DNA of 64,000 nt from Carya illinoinensis (GCF_018687715.1 NC_056752.1:6440501-6504500), one strand, 5' to 3'. Numbered from the stretch's first letter, positions 11,640 to 23,440 are shown. Numbers and translations: made by a program. Notes: generated by a model not told the origin, from the letters alone.

Positions 11640-12330
11640 TTTTTTCAATTTTTCACTTTTTCCCTCAAACTCTTCCCGTATTTGGTTAACCACCACTTGG
11701 GAGTCAGCCAAACCTCCACCTCCTCATTTCCCAAGGACCTTGCGATTGTCATGCCAAAGAACAATGCCTCGTTATTTATAGTTTTGAAGGCCAGCTTAAT
11801 GGCATAATCACGTTCTTTGCCTTTATCTGTGATAATATGCACTCTCACTCCCCCTCCAACTTGGCAAGACGAGCCATCAACAAAGACTTGTCACGGCTTC
11901 ATGGGTTGTGCATATTCAGTTTCTTTAGGGAAACCTGTGAACTCCGCAACGAAGTTCGCAGTGTGTACTCAATGTTGAACTAGCTTAATTTCATGGCCCA
12001 ATTAGTGAGGTGACCTGAGACATCCAATTGCTACAGAATCTTTTTCAGGGGGTGTCAATGAGGACTTTGATCGGGTGGACCTGAAATAGGGTTGGAGTTT
12101 TCGAGTGGTTACCACCAAGGCGAAGGTGAGCTGTTCAATGTGGGGGTATCTGCCTTTTGCCCCTCTATAAGCCCGACTAACATAGTATACTGGCCGCTAA
12201 ACTCTGTCCTTATCACATACTAGGGCTGAGGAGGCTGCTTGTGGAGCAACGAACAGGTACAGAATTAAAACCTCCCTGCACCGAGGTTGGATAAGCAACG
12301 GGGGGCTGGTTAGGTATTTTTTTAGTGCAA
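11640..12330 (-). pseudogene. RNase H remains of Tat copy 1
   Basis: The frame at 11848-11645 holds HIITDKGKERDYAIKLAF and NNEALFFGM, matching the 'NNEAEYEAL' helix of gypsy RNase H. The expected SDSQLVVNQV motif is damaged (LTPKWWLTKYG). The region up to 12330 links it to RT and contains stops. Confidence 0.6.
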
Positions 12331-13610
12331 TGAACGCCTCATCACAGTCTTCATTCCACTCGTGTGCCTTTCATAGCACTGTGAAGAAGGGAAGGCATTT
12401 GTCGATTTACCGTGAAATGAAGCGATTGAGGACCGCGACTCGGCCGTCGAGCTTTTGTATGTCATTAATGCTATGCGGCGGGGGCATGTGAAGGATAGCC
12501 CCCACCTTCTCAGGATTGGCTTCGATTCCACACTCTGACATCATGAATCCTAGGAACTTCCCATAACCCACTTTAAACGTGCACTCTGCCAGATTTAGCT
12601 TCATTTTGAACCACCATAACACCGCAAAGGCCTCTTGAAGATCCTCTAGGTGCTGCGCGGGAACTCTGCTTTTGACTAGCAGGTCGTCCACATAGACTTC
12701 CATATTTCTACCGATTTGATCCGTGAACATACGAGTAACCAACCACTGGTAGGTGGCTCTCACATTCTTCAAGCCAAACGGCATGACTGAGTAGTAGTAC
12801 AACCCACGGTCTGTGATGAATGACGTTTTTTCCTCATTTTCAGGGTTCATTCAGATTTGATTGTACCTGGAATAGGCATTTATGATGATTAGCATGCGGT
12901 GTCCTACTATTGAGTCAAAAATATGGTTGATGCGAGCTAGAAGTGAGAGGCTGTCTTTCAAGTAGGCCATGTTCAAATCAGTGAAGTCAACACGCATTCT
13001 CCATTTACCGTTCAGTTTCTACACAAGCACCACATTGGACAGCCAATCTAGGTAGTGTGTTTCTCGTATGAATCTTGCCGCAAGCAATCAATCGACCTCA
13101 CCGGTGATAGCGGCATTCTTCTCCTCGCTAAAGCTCCTATGCCTTTGTCTTACTCCTTTGGCCTTAGGGTCCACACTCATATGATGCTGCATGATCATCG
13201 AGTCAATCCCCGACATGTCTTCATGGCTCCAAGCTAAGACTTCTCGATGTTCCACCAGCAGCTGTTGTAGGGCGTCCCTTACTTCATTGGCTATTTCAGT
13301 GCCTATCCTAGCAGTGGATTCTAGACGGTTTGGGTCCAGCAAGATTAGCTCCAGTGTCACGTTCACTTTCTCTTTCTTGAGCGCATACTCATCCCTCGTT
13401 TCATCTTCCACATGGGTGCATTCTGAAGTTGGCGGAATGACGATTGGTATCTCCTCCCACTCTCGCGCGATGTGGGTTCCCCCTCTAGTGTCTTTTGGCC
13501 TACTGGCCACATCGTCATGCATCTCCCCTTTTGCTCCTTTTGGCAGGGTCGCTTTCATGGTTGTCGTCTCCATACTTATCTATATTGTTGTTTTACTACA
13601 CTCTCGAGCC
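12331..13610 (-). pseudogene. Reverse transcriptase remains of Tat copy 1
   Basis: The frame at 13573-13088 gives the N-terminal part, with VLAWSHEDMSGID and RQRHRSFSEEKNAAI. 12850-12407 gives the core, with MPFGLKNVRATYQ and the active-site strand YVDDLLVKS. In motif A, where the first catalytic Asp is expected (F.DAYSGYNQI), the sequence at about 12865-12890 reads IINAYSRYNQI, so Asp is replaced by Asn. Stops interrupt the linker at 12850-13088. No gag or protease lies upstream. Confidence 0.8.
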
Positions 13611-13659
13611 GTCTAAAAGTGGGCTTTCGCAAGCGCACGAAGGATACACATTTGATTTT

Positions 13660-13683
13660 TTCAGATCTCACAGACGGCACCAT
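13660..13683 (-). other. Primer-binding site of Tat copy 1
   Basis: Directly inside the 5' LTR the minus strand reads TGGTGCCGTCTGTGAGATC. Copy 2 has TGGCGCCGTTTGTGGGATC at the same place, a TGGCGCC-type site as used by several plant gypsy groups. The tRNA partner was not determined. Confidence 0.6.
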
Positions 13684-14352
13684 TGTTGACATCATGTTTC
13701 GTATGCTTTTAGGCCGAGCCCTCGGCAACTCAGGCCTTCAATCTTGAGCCTGCAAATACACAAATAAATCCCAAGTTCAGCGGCTGGGGTGGCGATCGGG
13801 TGAAGCCTCCAATGCTTAAGTCAGTAAAATTTGAAGGAGAGAGTTCAATGATAACTGTAGCAAGCAAAGTCCAAAGAGTCCATTTCGTTGTTTGAGGGTT
13901 GTTTTTATACCTTTGCTTGGGGTTAGAGACCATGCCCTGTGGCTAGGCAAAGAGGTCCTTCTAGAACCCCTTTCGCCAGGCCTCATTTAATGCGATGTGG
14001 ACCTCTATATGAGGCAATTAATGCGGCGTAATCCTCTTATGAGTGCATTCAATGTGGCGTGATCTTCGGGTATTGCTTGGGAGTGCTGTCAAGGTAGTGT
14101 GTTCCCTCCCTTTTTTGTTAAGGTAGCCTCTCATGACCCTGGATGGCGACTCGCCTTCTAACTTGGGACCTTGTTCCCAACTCGCACGAGTCAAAGGCCC
14201 CTGAATCGGGCTACTGAAGGGCTAGGCGGGGAGACGAGCTTTTAGCACTGGGCCTGGCCTCTCGTGCTCCTTGGGGTTTGGGAAAATCCCCTGACTCCTG
14301 ATTTGGGCCCATATTCTTCAGCCTAAAGCCCAGGGGAAAAATCCCCCTAGCA
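13684..14352 (-). repeat. 5' LTR of Tat copy 1
   Basis: 669 bp, bounded by TGTTGAC on the left and CTAGCA on the right (TG…CA on the plus strand). It matches the LTRs at 1270-1882 and 56958-57635. The right edge abuts GTCATGCT, the same base at which copy 2 abuts its flank, and the empty counterpart lies at 16258. Confidence 0.8.
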
Positions 14353-15345
14353 GTCATGCTAAAGATCCAGCTACTTTCCCTTAAGTCTGCAGTAATGACA
14401 TCGTTGGCATTGCCAACAATTCTTGTTGGAAGAAAATTAATAATTTCAAAGTTATCATCAGTCCATTTTATTATTGTTGTTTGTTTAAATGATTAAAATT
14501 GTTACAGCTAGCAAATTTTTATATTTAAAAAATTAACAAATATTAAAAAAATAAAATTTAATTAGCGGTAAATTTGAGATAGCTAAATGAGGGGCTAAGT
14601 TGCAACACCTAGAGAAAATTGATCAAATACTTTATAGTAAGATGCTTTTTTATTTTAGAGAAAATACTTTAGCTACTTTAATTATAAATTAGATCTAACA
14701 TATCATATAAAGTCACGACAATTTATAAATTTATTTTAATAAAAATTTTTGTGGTTGTAGCGCTACTCTTGATTTTATATGAAAGCAACAAGTTGCTTAG
14801 CGAAATGGAAAAAGACCGGAAGACAAATGTCTTGTTTGAACATTTAGAATATTTGTGAATAGTAATAAAATTATTTGTGAATAGTAATGAAATAGTTTGA
14901 ATAAAGATGCTTTATTGAATTTTGATAAATGAGAGAGAAAATAGTTAATAGAAATGTTATAATGTTAAAATATTATTTGAATATAATTTTTTAATATGAT
15001 TTTTGTTTAGAAATTTTAAAAAAAAGTTATATTATTTTTTATGTTTGTTTTAAGTTTCAAACAATTATAATGATAAGATGAAAAAGTTTAAATTTAAAAA
15101 TTAATTTTTTTAATATTTTAATGATGTTTAAAAAAAATCTAAAAAAATAAGAAAATCTACGGATTCCAAGTATGGGTCAAAGCCAGGAACTAAAAAATAA
15201 AAATGTCACTCTAGATATAAGCTTGCATGCACACTACAGATAAATGAAATGAAAGCAGCAAACAACGACTGCCCCGATGTTTCTTCCCTTAGAACAGGAC
15301 AAAGCAATACTTGTCATAATTGATTAATGAGAGGGTTTTTGAAGC
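14353..15345 (+). repeat. Orphan copy A of the NLR upstream region
   Basis: About 1 kb matches the upstream regions of NLR gene 1 (16258-17330) and NLR 2 (57636-58690). Shared blocks include GTCATGCTAAAGA, TTAAGTCTGCAGTAATGACA and AGCAAGATGC-like motifs. It is closer to the 57636 copy (AAGATCC, GCAGTAATG, ATTGATCAAATAC). It stops near 15345 within GAAGCGCGTTTT, and no NLR coding sequence follows. It looks like a promoter left behind after loss of its gene. Confidence 0.75.
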
Positions 15346-15540
15346 GCGTTTTAAGATAAAAATTAAAAATTAAATAAAATAATATTAAAATAATATTTTT
15401 TAATATTATTATTATTTTAAAATTTATAAAAATAAAATTATTTATTATATTTTATGTGAAAATTTAAATAAATTATAATAATAAGATAAAATTAGATGAA
15501 ACAATCTCATTATTTAAACTGGGCTTAATGACGGTTCTTT
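15346..15540. repeat. AT-rich MITE-like insertion
   Basis: This A/T-only stretch (AAGATAAAAATTAAAAATTAAATAAAATA … TTAGATGAAACAATCTCATT) resembles the MITE at 44971-45165. It breaks copy A of the NLR upstream region. Terminal repeats and target duplication are not clear. Confidence 0.35.
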
Positions 15541-16257
15541 AATTATGATAACAGATAAAAGGACAATGTTACATTGCCACGCCCATATGTCCCAAAATGT
15601 GTCCCTAGTGCAATTGCAAATTCTTTTTCCAATCATTTCTTTAAATATTTTAAAATATTTTTTAAAAGATATATAAATTTCCTAATATTCATTTTCTTAA
15701 CTATTAAAAAAAAGAACTAAATTACACAAGAAGCATATTTTTGAGTGAAAAATTCTACTTATCATCTCACGCACCACACATAATATATGATTTGTTATTT
15801 TTATTTTTTTATTTAAATACATATATATTGATGTATAAATATATATATTTAAATAGAATGAAAAAAATATTAAATCACACTTATATATTGACGTGTAAAT
15901 ATATCATGTATTTAAATCAAATCATGAAAATATCAAATCATATATTAATTGTCGGTTGGAAACTTGGAGCACATGGGAGTCGTACAAGCATTTTTCAAAA
16001 GATAAATCTCTCTCTCTCTCTCTTAACTTCCAATCACTGATTTGGTCAGTTGTTGACAGTTGCAATCCAACTCTTCCCTATACATATCTACTGAGTACAT
16101 TTGCTCCATTTAATTCATTTCTTTCCATTACGTTAATTAATTCATAACTTTCCATTACATTGGCTCTACTTCAGTCTGTTTAATTAATTATTCTATATAT
16201 TTGACTCATTCAAACCCTAAGTACCATACACTTCACTTTGTATAACCCACGACCACT
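15541..16257. other. Intergenic, AT-rich, with MITE-like and CT microsatellite sequence
   Basis: It contains a segment from about 15745 (GAAAAATTCTACTTATCATC) similar to the ends of the MITE at 46533-46717. An imperfect tandem duplication of about 62 bp follows (15820-15945). A (CT)n tract lies at 16007-16022. No gene or conserved frame was found. Confidence 0.5.
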
Positions 16258-17513
16258 GTCATGCTAAAGACCCAGCTGCTTTCCCTTAAGTCTGCACTAA
16301 TGACATCATTGGCATTGCCAACAAGTGATGTTGGGAGAAAATTAATAATTTCGAAGTTATCATCAGTCCATTTTATTATTCTTGTTCTTTTAAATGATTA
16401 AAAATGTTACCACTAGTGGATTTCTGTATTTTAAAAAAATTAAAAAATAAAAAATGCACAAAAAATTAAATTGAATTAGCGATAACTTTGAGGTGGTTAA
16501 ATAAGGGGCTAAGTAGCAATACGCGGAGAAAAATGATGAAATACTTTATAGCAAGATGCTTTTTTATTTTAGAGAAAATATTTTAACTATTTTTATTGTA
16601 AAGTATTTCATTTAACGTATCATATAAAGTTACGTCAATTTGTAGATTTATTTTTATAAAATATTTGTGTGACTGTAGCACTAGTACTTTTGATTTTATA
16701 TGATTGTTGCTTAGGGAAATGGAAAAGAACTGGTAGACTAAGGTCTCCTTTGAACACATAGAATATTTGTAAATAGTAATAAAATTATTTATGAATAGTA
16801 GTAAAATAGTTTGAATAAAGATATTTTATTAGATTTTGATAAATGGGAGAGAAAATAGTTAATAAAAATTTTATAATGTTAAAATATTATTTAAATTTAA
16901 TTTTTGTTTAGAAATTTAAAAAAGTTTTATTACTATTTTTTTAATGTTTTTTTTATAGGTTTGGGACAATTATAATGATAATGAGTTAATGATTAAATGA
17001 AAAAATTAAAAATTAAAAATTAAAAATTAAAAATATTTTATATTTTAGTGATGTTTAAAAAAATAGATCTTAAAAAATCTGAAAATCTATGGGTCCCAAG
17101 TATGGGTTAAAGTCTAAAAAGAACTAAAAAATAAAAATGTCACTTTAGAGATAAGCTGGCATGCACGCTACAAATAAATGAAATGAAAGCAGCAAACAAT
17201 TGCCCCGATGTTGCCATTTCGGTGATTTCTTCCCTTAGAACATGTGAAAGCAATAAATTTTCAGGCTAATGTCATTCCTGCACGTGTTTTCTCCACCAGA
17301 AAAAGTGACGTCAACAATTGTTCTTTGACAGTTCTTTGGTTGTGAGTTTTCTCGAAGCAAAATTTCCGTCCTGGGGTGGCCTACAACAAGCAAGTGGCCA
17401 TCCTTTGGGAGGCCCGATCTAGACTGATGGTTGTCCAGGGCCACCCGTTAATGGGATCTATCTGAAAATAGTATTTCTTTGCCTGAGAGTTTTTTCAAAG
17501 CAAAATTTCCGGC
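16258..17513 (+). promoter_or_regulatory. Upstream region of NLR gene 1 (copy B)
   Basis: It begins GTCATGCTAAAGACCC with no retroelement in front, so it is the unoccupied counterpart of copies at 14353 and 57636. It is AT-rich to about 17140, then a less AT-rich leader. The leader contains the motif TTTTYTCRAAGCAAAATTTCC twice (near 17350 and 17490), the second ending just before the ATG. The minus frame 17235-17444 is not a credible gene. Confidence 0.6.
17281..17329 (+). promoter_or_regulatory. Cluster of G-box, TGACGTCA and W-box-like motifs
   Basis: CACGTG (17281-17286), the palindrome TGACGTCA (17306-17313) and TTTGAC (17324-17329) lie within 50 bases, about 185-235 bases before the NLR 1 start codon. 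They are known binding sites for bHLH/bZIP, TGA-type bZIP and WRKY factors. All three are altered in the aligned NLR 2 leader. Function is inferred from motif identity. Confidence 0.4.
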
Positions 17514-20500
17514 ATGGAAGTGGTGGCTTCGATTATCAGTGGAGCAGTCGTAGAAACTACTCGGCTTCTCTGTGGCTCTATCTATTCTACGATCAAGAAC
17601 ATTGTCAAAGGCCCACTACCACTTCATGTTTTGGAAAAGGAGATGAAATTCCTTATGGCTCTTAGAGATGATGCAACGAAAGAAATGGCATTAGATAAGA
17701 GAGAAGGAAAAGTAATAAAAGCTCAAGCCATTTTGTGGGTTGGGGAGGTTGAAGATCTGCATCGTAAGGTGAATGATCAGATTCAAGAAGCAAAGAGTTC
17801 CCGATGTTTCTTAAGTTGTAGTACAAAGCGGTATAGAATGAGCAGGAAAGTGGCAAAACAGCTCAAAGAGGTAAAGAGGCTTCTAGAAGTGGGAAGTTCC
17901 CTTGCTAGTTCCGTGGCTCTTAGTCATCCAGAGTTCAAAGCAGTGGAGCATATTCCTGGATCTTCAATTCAAGATCAAACAACATCAATATCAGAAGATT
18001 TAGCCAAAACGATGACTCTAGTGTCTGACGATAAATACGGGATAATTGGTATATGGGGAATGGGAGGAGTCGGCAAAACTTATCTGGTGAGAAATTTGAA
18101 CAATGAGCTCCAAAATAATTCAAATCTGCGTTTTAGTTGTGTACTATGGGTTACGGTGTCCAAAAATTTGGACATAAAAATGGTCCAGATGAGAATAGCT
18201 TCCAGACTGCATTTGAATCTGGAAGAAAGTTCGGGAGCCGATGGAATGGCTATTCAACTTTATCAAAGACTAAAGGAGGAAAGTTTTCTTCTCATTCTCG
18301 ATGATGTTTGGGAGAAAATTGATTTGGACAAATTGGGTGTCCCACGGCCTGAAGAACATAGGGGTAGTAAGATCATATTGACATGTAGATCTTTGGATGT
18401 ATGTAGGGACATGGTTACTGATGTTGAAGTTAAAATGATGGTTTTGAGGGATGAAGACGCTTGGCAGCTATTTAGTCGGTATGCAAGGGATGTGGTTACT
18501 TCAGAACATATCAGACCACTTGCAGAGGCAATTTGTAGAGAGTGTCACGGATTGCCTTTGGCCATCGTCACCATGGGAGCTGCTATGAGAGGAAAGACGA
18601 AGCCTGAGTTGTGGAACCATGCTTTGAATCAGCTGCGAAGATCAGTGCCTTATGCGGCAGGCATTGAGGAGAAGCTCTATAAACCTTTGAAGTGGAGTTA
18701 CGACTCATTAGAAGGTAGATACTTGAAAAATTGTTTCCTTTACTGCTCTTTGTTTCCTGAGGACTTCTCAATTAATATAAGTGAACTGGTATGGTGCTGG
18801 CTAGTGGAAGGTTTAATAGATGAACGGGAAAACTATGAGGATTTCTTCAGCCGAGGAATTGCTTTGATTGAAAATCTTAAGGACTCCTGTTTGTTGGAAG
18901 ATGGTTCCGGGGAGGGCACTGTGAAGATGCATGACGTTGTTCGTGATGTTAGCATATGGATTGCATCAACCTGCAGCGAGGATGGAAGTGAATTCCTCGT
19001 TCGTTCAGGGAATGGTTTGAAAGAGATTTCAACTGCTGAGCTATCAAATTCTCTTAAAAGAGTTTCTTTCATGAATAACGATTTAGAAAGACTACCTGAT
19101 GACTCTGTGATACAATGTTCAGAGGCATCAACTTTGCTACTACAAGGTAATCGTCGCCTTGACCGAGTTCCTGCGAGATTTTTGGAAGGATTTGGAGCAC
19201 TGAGACTCTTGAATATCAGTGGGACCCGCATCAAATCATTTCCTGATTCTCTTCTTCAACTGGATAACATTCGTGCTCTTCTTTTGAGTAATTGCCAGGA
19301 TCTCGAAGAATTGCCCCCACTGGAAAGGCTCAGTAGACTTCAAGTGCTTGATCTCTCTTTGACTGGTATTAGAGAATTGCCAAGAGGGTTAGAGCAACTC
19401 AACAACTTAAGGCATCTAAACTTAGGCAAGACTCGCCGACTGAAAGTGGTTCAAGCTGGAGTGATATCCAAGTTGTCCAGTTTAGAAGTTCTGGACCTGT
19501 CAAACAGTTGCTACATTTGGAAAGTGAAGGGAGCGGTACAAGAGAAGCAAGCATGTTTTGAAGAGCTCCAATGCCTAGAGCGGTTACAAGTTTTATCCAT
19601 CAGATTGATCCTATGTTACAGTCCCCAAGATACAATTATTTCTTGGATAAATAGATTAAAAGCATTCGAAGTTGACATCGAATGGGGCTATTCCCATCTA
19701 GGTACTTTCAAGATATCTTACTTTTAAATATCATTCAAATAAAATTATTTTTAAATTTTTTATTTTAATTTGTTTAATTATTATCTAATCATTATAAGTT
19801 TTATAAATTTTTAAATAAAATACAAAAAATTATAAAAGTTTTCAAATTTTAAAATAAAAATACTATTAAAAATTTATATTTGAATAATTTTTTAAAATTT
19901 TATAATATTTTTATTTAATATTTTCTTACCTCTCTCGAAATTTAATAAAATATATTGATTCAAAACATTTTATTATTATTTACTAACTACTTTTCATACC
20001 AGTTTTTCAGGAGTACAGGCGTTCCAAGTATATCAATTGTTCTAGCCTATACTCTCAATATTTACAAGTGCCATCTCTATCTCCACTCTCGGGTGCCCAA
20101 AGATGTGTGATTATGGAGGGGACCTATCTCTCAAGAGGACAGGTCGGGTGCTGGTTGAGTAAAGCAAGTTATCTATGCTTAAGTAGTTGTCGAGGACTGA
20201 ATAAGATGCTACAAGACTTGATCATTAATAGTGTTGGCAGCTTTTTATATTTAAAAAAGCTCGTGATTTGTGACTCTGACTGCAGTTTTCAAACTGGAGG
20301 ACGTGCAGCAGAGTATGACCTACTACCCAATTTGGAGGAACTTTGTCTAATACTAATGACATGCATTGAAAGCATTTCAGAACTAGCCAACCATCTCGGG
20401 CTGAGATTTCAAAGACTGAAAACAATAGATGTGATTTCCTGTGGGGAGATGAAATATCTTCTCTCCCTTGGGAACTCCATTTGCACAATTCCAAACCTAG

Positions 20501-20712
20501 AAGTAATCTGGGTACACAATTGTTCCAATTTAGAAGAGCTCTTCAATTATCTTCCATTGCAGAATATGACTAATCTAGATCCGATTACTCCAAACCTAAG
20601 GAAATTAGAATTGAATGACCTTCCCAACTTAAGGAGTCTTTGTAGTGACGAAAAGGCTTGGCCGGGTATAGACCAGGTTGAGGTGATCAACTGCAATCTT
20701 TTAAGACATTGA
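17514..20712 (+). CDS. CC-NB-LRR disease resistance protein (At4g27190/RPS2-like), NLR gene 1
   Basis: Predicted intracellular immune receptor, read as two exons: 17514-19701 and 20003-20712, 965 residues. The donor is CTAG|GTACTT and the acceptor CATACCAG|TTTTTC. This acceptor keeps frame across the AT-rich intron, whereas the next AG (20010) leads to a stop. In order: coiled-coil N terminus (about 1-150); NB-ARC with P-loop GMGGVGKT (182-189), kinase 2 LILDDVW (about 260-266), RNBS-B GSKIILTCRS, GLPLA (346-350), RNBS-D CFLYCSLFPEDF and MHD (472-474); then leucine-rich repeats in both exons (e.g. LQVLDLSLTGIRELP). All key nucleotide-binding motifs are present. There is no TIR domain. If the intron were retained the protein would stop after 737 residues. 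The ATG context matches that of the paralogue at 60156. Pathogen specificity cannot be told. Confidence 0.9.
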
Positions 20713-21200
20713 GCAAAAATAAGATGGGATTAAATGAGTTGGGGGAACGCATTGGAGCGGCATGCAAGCAGAACTAAATAATATTTTACGCAATTTTGTT
20801 AGAGTTATCGATGTGCAATATATATAAGATAAATTTTATGTATTTTGCGAGTGGCCAGCATTTGATGTAATGATCAGCTTTTTTATGTACATTAACTTTT
20901 GTTTTTAGAGTTAGGAGAAATGAAAATGCACCTCAACATATAGACGACGTTATAGATCTTAAATAAATAATAATAATAGTATTTGCAAATAAATTAATAT
21001 ACATTGATTCATTAATTATGGAATAAATAGCATCTTTAAGAGAACTTGATGTCTAAATTTGGTTGAGCACCTTTTTTCTTCTGTTTTTTGAGAAAAATAT
21101 CTACTTATATTAGCTGCATGCATGCTATAAAATAACGACTAATAAGTAAAAAACTTTCTCCTGGGCCAAACCGTATCAGTACCTTTCCCTTAGAAGTTAG
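20713..21200 (+). other. 3' flank of NLR gene 1
   Basis: It is homologous to 63329-63760 after the paralogue: AACTAAATAATATTTTACG, TTATGTAC and GGAATAAATAGCATCTTTAAG occur in both. Candidate polyadenylation signals are AATAAA-type (near 20962 and 21024). It marks the right side of the duplicated NLR unit. Confidence 0.55.
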
Positions 21201-22457
21201 AATACAACTCTTTTATAAACTTTTTACAATTATTATTATTTTTTTAATTTAGTGTTATCTTTACGACTATGCTTTATAAAATATATATATATATATCCTC
21301 GTTCCTTTTTATTTATTGATTTATTTATTGATAGTGAAACATTATTTCATTCATTCATAAAATGAATAATTACAACTTCTGACCTGAAAAGTACAAACCA
21401 AATTCTAACATTTTCTCACTCGCCAATACACAAATTTTTTTATGGTTAACAGGTTCTTATTCAAAGCCTCCAGACTAACAGTCTAATAAACAAAAACTCT
21501 GTCTTTGACTACCGTTTAAGAAAACTCACACAACTCTCCATCTCATAGAGTGGAATACAAACTTTATAGACCCTAAGTCCTGAAGACAATATTTCCTAAT
21601 ACTAGTTATAACAAACTAAATAAATGAAAATACATAAAAATCACTCAAAAAACACACAAATTACACAATACATAGAAAAAAAACTAAAAACACATAGACT
21701 GAATAAAACACCTTGGGCCTCGCCCAAACAAAAAAAATCGAGCCTCTTTGCAAGTGGTAAGGCCCTAGTTTCATCTCTATCATTTTCGCCGCCCCCTTCC
21801 TTTCTTTTTTCTTTTTTCTTTCTTTTCCTGCCACTCCTACGCCTGAGCTTCGTTACATTTATTTGCGTACCGTCGCCCGCCATGAGCGAACCGCATCCAC
21901 CACCATAGGTTGAGCACGCAAGCCCAACACCCCTGCACGCCGAGAACCTCCAACTCCAAAAGCTGCCACCATCAACAGCAAGAGGCGTTTCCTACCGTAA
22001 AACATCAACCCCGACTGCACCCCAGCAACCTCTGTTTTTCTTAGTGGAACCAGAGCACTAGAATGCATCTCTCTATGTTGCACTGCAACACCACTCACGC
22101 CGAGCACCACCATAGATGGACCACGCCACTCACTTTGAGGATCTCTAGCTCCATCAACGCTGCCACCCAGCCACCATTTCGGCTTCACAGTAGCAGAGTT
22201 GTTGTTCTCAGCCACAGCGTAGTTGGTTCGTGGCGGGATGGTCTTTAAAATGAAGCCTTTGGGGAAGTGGACTTGAGCCACGGTGCAACAGCCATGCAAA
22301 CAGATACCTGTCGCCCTTAAGCCTCCATAACTGCAACCACCAAATGCCTTATTCTCAAGCACCTAAACAAAGCAAAAACAAAATAAACACTGGAGAAAAA
22401 TCTGTAAAAAAACAAGGAAATAACGGGAAATGTGGGAGGGAGGGAGGAGCTGGGTAG
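21201..22457. other. Intergenic; possible minus-strand retrosequence
   Basis: An AT microsatellite (about 21280-21296) is followed by TTTTTATTTATTGATTTATTTATTG, which on the minus strand would be an A-rich tail. A 167-residue minus frame (22362-21859) and other frames have no recognisable domain and look like chance frames in higher-GC repeat DNA. No gene can be supported. Confidence 0.3.
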
Positions 22458-22550
22458 CTTGAAAAATGCTACTCGCAACGGGGGTGGGGAACCCCCGCGG
22501 CAACGCCTCCTACGTGGCAAAATAGAAACAACGTTTCTATTTTGCCAGCC
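22458..22550. repeat. Two adjacent hairpin-forming inverted repeats
   Basis: CGGGGGT…ACCCCCG (near 22480-22498) is followed by a perfect 15-bp inverted repeat, TGGCAAAATAGAAAC (22515-22529), a 3-base spacer, and its exact complement (22533-22547). It lies in a small GC-rich island and may be the end of an unclassified transposon. Confidence 0.5.
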
Positions 22551-23440
22551 AACGCTGTGTTTCAGCTCGAAATCCGTACTCATTTTAGTCTTCATCTTCT
22601 CCATCTCCACGATTCCGTATCTTGTCTTCTCCATCCCAAGCCGTATCTCGTCTTCTCCATCCCCACGAAGTGAAGTTCATTTTGATCTTCATCTTCTCCA
22701 TCCTCACAAAGCCCCATCCCTATGAAGTCTTATGTTCTCCCACGAAGCCTCATTTCATTTCCCATTTTCCTTCTCCCCTGCTCATTCTCCCTTTATCCTT
22801 CACCTTCTCCTTCTCACCCTTCCTCTCTTTGCAAGATCTGTTCCTTCCCCCTTCTCCGAAATCCTAACCCTAACCCTAACCCCTTTATCCCAATCCCTAA
22901 CCTAGCCCGTGGCTGTCTTCTTGGGTGTCGTCGTGGGTGCCCAGAGGTCATTCATGGGTGTCTTCGTGGTATGTTCATCTCACAATTATTTCCCCATTTT
23001 TTATTTCTTTATATTTTGTGTCTTGCAACAATGTTTTACAACCATTAGTTCTACAATTTATTTTTTTTAAGAAAAAAAATTCCTTCATAAATCATACAGA
23101 TGATTGAAAGTCTCAATACCGGATATTATTTTGATTGTGGCCAAAATAGTCCTTGTAGGTGGGTCAATACCAGCTTCTTGTGAGTAAGGTAGGGTCACAG
23201 AAGGATTTGTCTTTTGCTTGATTGATACGATTTTGAGATTATGTTGAGTTGATAGGGCTTTGAATGGAGGCATGCATCTTGACTTGCTTTTGGGTTCCCT
23301 AACTTCTTATATGTATAATGAGCAGTAATCATGCAACTTTACATAGGAAAGACACAAGCTCCATTAAAAAGTTAATGAAGGACTAATTCTTTTGTTTACA
23401 TGCATCAACTTCGTGAATTATTGCTTGAGATTATGTTGAG

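Larger units (their letters stand above)
1270..14352 (-). mobile_element. Tat-type Ty3/gypsy retrotransposon, copy 1 (defective)
   Basis: On the minus strand the order is 5' LTR (13684-14352), primer-binding site, RT, RNase H, integrase, tandem repeats, antisense ORF region, polypurine tract and 3' LTR (about 1270-1882). The RT-RNase H-integrase order identifies Ty3/gypsy. The Tat-like assignment rests on RT motifs such as AWSHEDM.GID and YVDDLLVKS and on an extra antisense ORF. No chromodomain was seen after the integrase. Gag and protease are missing: only about 110 bases separate the primer-binding site from RT. All domains carry stops or frameshifts. A LINE has inserted at 7457-9963. The left boundary is poorly defined. 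Confidence 0.8.

Noticed and set aside
13191..13747. Plus-strand ORFs up to 141 residues over the RT region
   Set aside because: They are antisense shadows of Tat RT coding sequence on the minus strand.
21859..22362. 167-residue minus-strand ORF
   Set aside because: No recognisable domain, composition typical of a chance frame in GC-richer repeat DNA, and overlapping frames on the other strand.
22863..22882. CCCTAACCCTAACCC-like tract, possible interstitial telomere
   Set aside because: Only about three hexamer units, and the usual plant telomere unit is CCCTAAA. It lies in a C/T-rich low-complexity stretch.
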